Below are positions 6,086 through 6,964 of a stretch of 6,964 nucleotides of DNA, in pieces. The stretch comes from an uncultured Bacilli bacterium (GTDB lineage: Bacteria > Bacillota_I > Bacilli_A > RF39 > UBA660). The number at the start of each line of letters is the position of its first letter. The stretch's first letter is position 1. Where the stretch lies: the NCBI GenBank assembly GCA_934140355.1, contig CAKPBH010000055.1, forward strand, positions 1-6,964, written 5' to 3'. The notes under the pieces were generated by a model, which was given only the letters and a program-made list of their open reading frames with translations, did not search any database and was not told the DNA's origin. The position numbers and the translations under genes were made by a program.

Positions 6086-6706
6086 TTAATTATTACTAAT
6101 TAATTCAACATCATTATAATATGTTTTGTAATTATTATAGGGCATTTTGAACACACTATAAGTAGCAGGTAAAATCATTAATACAGCTTCTAACATTCCA
6201 AATAATAAATAATTTGTAATACTCTGACCATAATAATAAACAATCAAAAAAGTATATATTAATCCCAAACTGAAACTTAAAAACTTAAATTTCTTTCTCT
6301 TTTTTTTGTTGATAATAGGGTGTTTATGTGTATCAGCAGGAGCATAAATCAACAGGAATAAATCACATAAACTAGCAATTATTATCATTTGCCATAGAGG
6401 CAATGTTATATATTTGCAAAGTATAGCACCACCCACAAAGAAAGCAAGAGAAGAAATTAAACAATAAATGCTTTTACTTGCATGTATCCCAAAAGCTTGG
6501 GATCTAATAATATTATAGGTAATAAGAAGAATAAATACTTCTTTTGTTATTCCTAACACAAATGATATTAAAAAAATAATAATCAATTTAGTAATAGAAA
6601 GATACATTACTTCAAGCCCATATACAATAATCTCAATATTATTATCATCATATTTTCCACTATTTTTAAGGATATTTATAGAGGTTTGAATGAATTTTTT
6701 TTTCAT
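6086..6706 (-). CDS. agrB: AgrB, cysteine protease/cyclase for the AgrD peptide
   Basis: Polytopic membrane endopeptidase that removes the AgrD C-terminal tail, forms the thiolactone and helps export the peptide. The 206-aa product is typical in length. It carries the AgrB signature RSQAFGIHASKSIYC with catalytic His75 and Cys82, spaced seven apart as in S. aureus AgrB (His77/Cys84), and the later conserved YAPADTHKHPI (121-131). Hydrophobic segments at about 33-52, 55-66, 82-98, 105-122, 145-160 and 165-185 fit the family, with a basic loop NKKKRKKFK (133-141). The ATG is preceded by AGGTGA (6711-6716) at 4-nt spacing. It is transcribed toward agrD and away from the right-end promoter, so agrBD and that promoter share one intergenic region. 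The agrBD promoter is unclear: TATAAT at 6805-6810 (minus) is a candidate without a -35. Confidence 0.95.
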   Translation of the reverse strand: MKKKFIQTSINILKNSGKYDDNNIEIIVYGLEVMYLSITKLIIIFLISFVLGITKEVFILLITYNIIRSQAFGIHASKSIYCLISSLAFFVGGAILCKYITLPLWQMIIIASLCDLFLLIYAPADTHKHPIINKKKRKKFKFLSFSLGLIYTFLIVYYYGQSITNYLLFGMLEAVLMILPATYSVFKMPYNNYKTYYNDVELISNN

Positions 6707-6800
6707 ATTATCACCTACATCTCAAGTATACAAAAAAAAAATTAAATTTAGTAAGTAATAAAATAATATGCAATATTTATTAAAAAAAAGTATAAAAATT

Positions 6801-6839
6801 AACTATTATATAACTAATGATTACGTTTACAGGACTAAT
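6801..6839. promoter_or_regulatory. ACTAAT-type repeats upstream of agrB, possible AgrA site
   Basis: Plus-strand AACTATT (6801-6807), AACTAAT (6812-6818) and GACTAAT (6833-6839) are offset by 11 and 21 bp. A 21-bp period (9-bp site plus 12-bp spacer) is typical of LytTR dimer sites. Minus-strand ATAGTTAAT resembles the S. aureus AgrA half-site consensus as I remember it. The array lies about 30 bp upstream of the -35 of the divergent short-RNA promoter and about 95-130 bp from the agrB start. AT-rich sequence makes such matches common, so this is suggestive only. Confidence 0.35.
6805..6810 (-). promoter_or_regulatory. Candidate agrBD -10 element
   Basis: On the minus strand TATAAT lies at 6810-6805, about 98 bp before the agrB ATG. 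The hexamer 17 bp upstream (CCTGTA, 6828-6833) is not a -35, which would fit an activator-dependent promoter with the 21-bp repeats placed over the spacer and -35 zone. An alternative, TATACT at 6725-6730, would leave almost no leader before the ribosome-binding site. Confidence 0.3.
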
Positions 6840-6845
6840 TTGAAC

Positions 6846-6864
6846 TTTTAAGTTTTCCTTAAAA
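6846..6864. repeat. Short inverted repeat next to the short-RNA promoter
   Basis: TTTTAAG (6846-6852) and CTTAAAA (6858-6864) flank a 5-nt centre, and the element ends six bases before the -35 at 6870. Perfect 7-bp arms at this position could be an operator. In sequence this AT-rich a chance origin is also plausible. Confidence 0.35.
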
Positions 6865-6869
6865 TTTAC

Positions 6870-6898
6870 TTGTGATTAAAAAAAATATATGATATAAT
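6870..6898 (+). promoter_or_regulatory. Strong promoter reading into the right repeat
   Basis: TTGTGA (6870-6875), a 17-bp spacer, then TATAAT (6893-6898), with TG at 6890-6891 making it an extended -10. This is the best promoter match in the window. It points away from agrB, and its start (near 6905) falls just inside the 66-bp repeat. The left repeat copy lacks an equivalent promoter, having only a CTATTTTA at the same place. Confidence 0.75.
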
Positions 6899-6964
6899 CC
6901 TGAGTTTGACAGTTTTTGAAGGTTAAAAACTCCCTATCCCTTATTTTATAAGGGTTTAGAGAGC
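6899..6964 (-). repeat. Right copy of the perfect 66-bp inverted repeat
   Basis: Exact reverse complement of 12-77, beginning right after the -10 element at 6893-6898 and running to the last base of the window; it may extend further, since the left copy is preceded by A-rich sequence at 1-11. Here the unit sits downstream of a good promoter, so in this copy it corresponds almost exactly to a transcribed region from the start site to the terminator hairpin. Confidence 0.95.
6905..6964 (+). ncRNA. Putative short structured RNA divergent from agrB
   Basis: The predicted transcript from the promoter at 6870-6898 has no ATG-started frame. It would fold into hairpin 1 (AGTTTTT 6911-6917 with AAAAACT 6925-6931) and hairpin 2 (CTCCCTA/CCCTTAT 6930-6944 with ATAAGGG/TAGAGAG 6948-6963, one C-A mismatch). 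The window ends at hairpin 2. In the left copy the same sequence is followed by eight T's, so a terminated RNA of about 60-70 nt is expected if the right copy continues likewise. Its place divergent from agrB recalls RNAIII, but length and sequence are unlike it. It could instead be the 5' leader or attenuator of a gene beyond the window. Confidence 0.4.

Noticed and set aside
6768..6851. 27-codon ATG-started frame on the plus strand in the agrB upstream region
   Set aside because: No ribosome-binding site or upstream promoter, AT-driven composition, and it overlaps the proposed regulatory repeats.
12..6964. Whole window as a transposon with 66-bp terminal inverted repeats
   Set aside because: No transposase, integrase or resolvase between the repeats; the genes are housekeeping or regulatory, and the repeat looks like a terminator or RNA unit rather than a transposase binding end.
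1..6964. CRISPR arrays, tRNA or rRNA genes
   Set aside because: No regularly spaced repeat series and no tRNA-like cloverleaf or rRNA segment was seen on either strand.

Overview
The window is AT-rich (roughly 30% G+C by eye) and reads as a low-G+C Gram-positive chromosome. The support is a Bacillus-type SufB, consensus AGGAGG and AGGTGAT ribosome-binding sites, extended -10 promoters (TGnTATAAT) and a thiolactone-peptide (agr) quorum-sensing module. A gut-type Bacilli/Erysipelotrichia-like Firmicute is a reasonable guess, but the sequence does not fix the taxon. The window may be a complete short contig, because it ends in a perfect 66-bp inverted repeat (12-77 and 6899-6964).

Layout. Positions 1-182 hold the left repeat copy (a hairpin that works as a terminator in both directions), a second AT-rich terminator and the sufB promoter. 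sufB (183-1490) is followed by its own terminator. Positions 1528-1752 carry the ssb promoter on top of what looks like the 3' remnant of a gene on the minus strand. ssb (1753-2151) encodes a single-stranded DNA-binding protein with a lysine-rich tail in place of the usual acidic tip. A separately promoted gene (2260-3609) encodes a membrane-anchored PDZ/S41 C-terminal processing protease. After an AT-rich gap comes the agr region: agrA (LytTR response regulator) and agrC (HPK10-type sensor kinase) overlap on the plus strand. They converge on agrB (peptide-processing membrane protease) and agrD (40-aa autoinducer precursor, too short for most gene callers) on the minus strand. A single bidirectional hairpin separates the two units.

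How the agr genes work together: AgrD should be trimmed and cyclised by AgrB, exported and sensed by AgrC, which phosphorylates AgrA. The 190 bp upstream of agrB hold short repeats spaced 11 and 21 bp. They also hold a strong divergent promoter (TTGTGA-17-TATAAT) that fires into the right-hand repeat and would give a short RNA of about 60-70 nt ending in a terminator hairpin. This resembles the P2/P3 arrangement of Staphylococcus agr (agr operon divergent from RNAIII). The RNA itself is unrelated as far as can be seen, and its role is inference.

The most interesting points are the split, convergent agr layout, the predicted six-residue AgrD macrocycle, the putative divergent short RNA, and the presence of that RNA's sequence in inverted orientation at both ends of the window.
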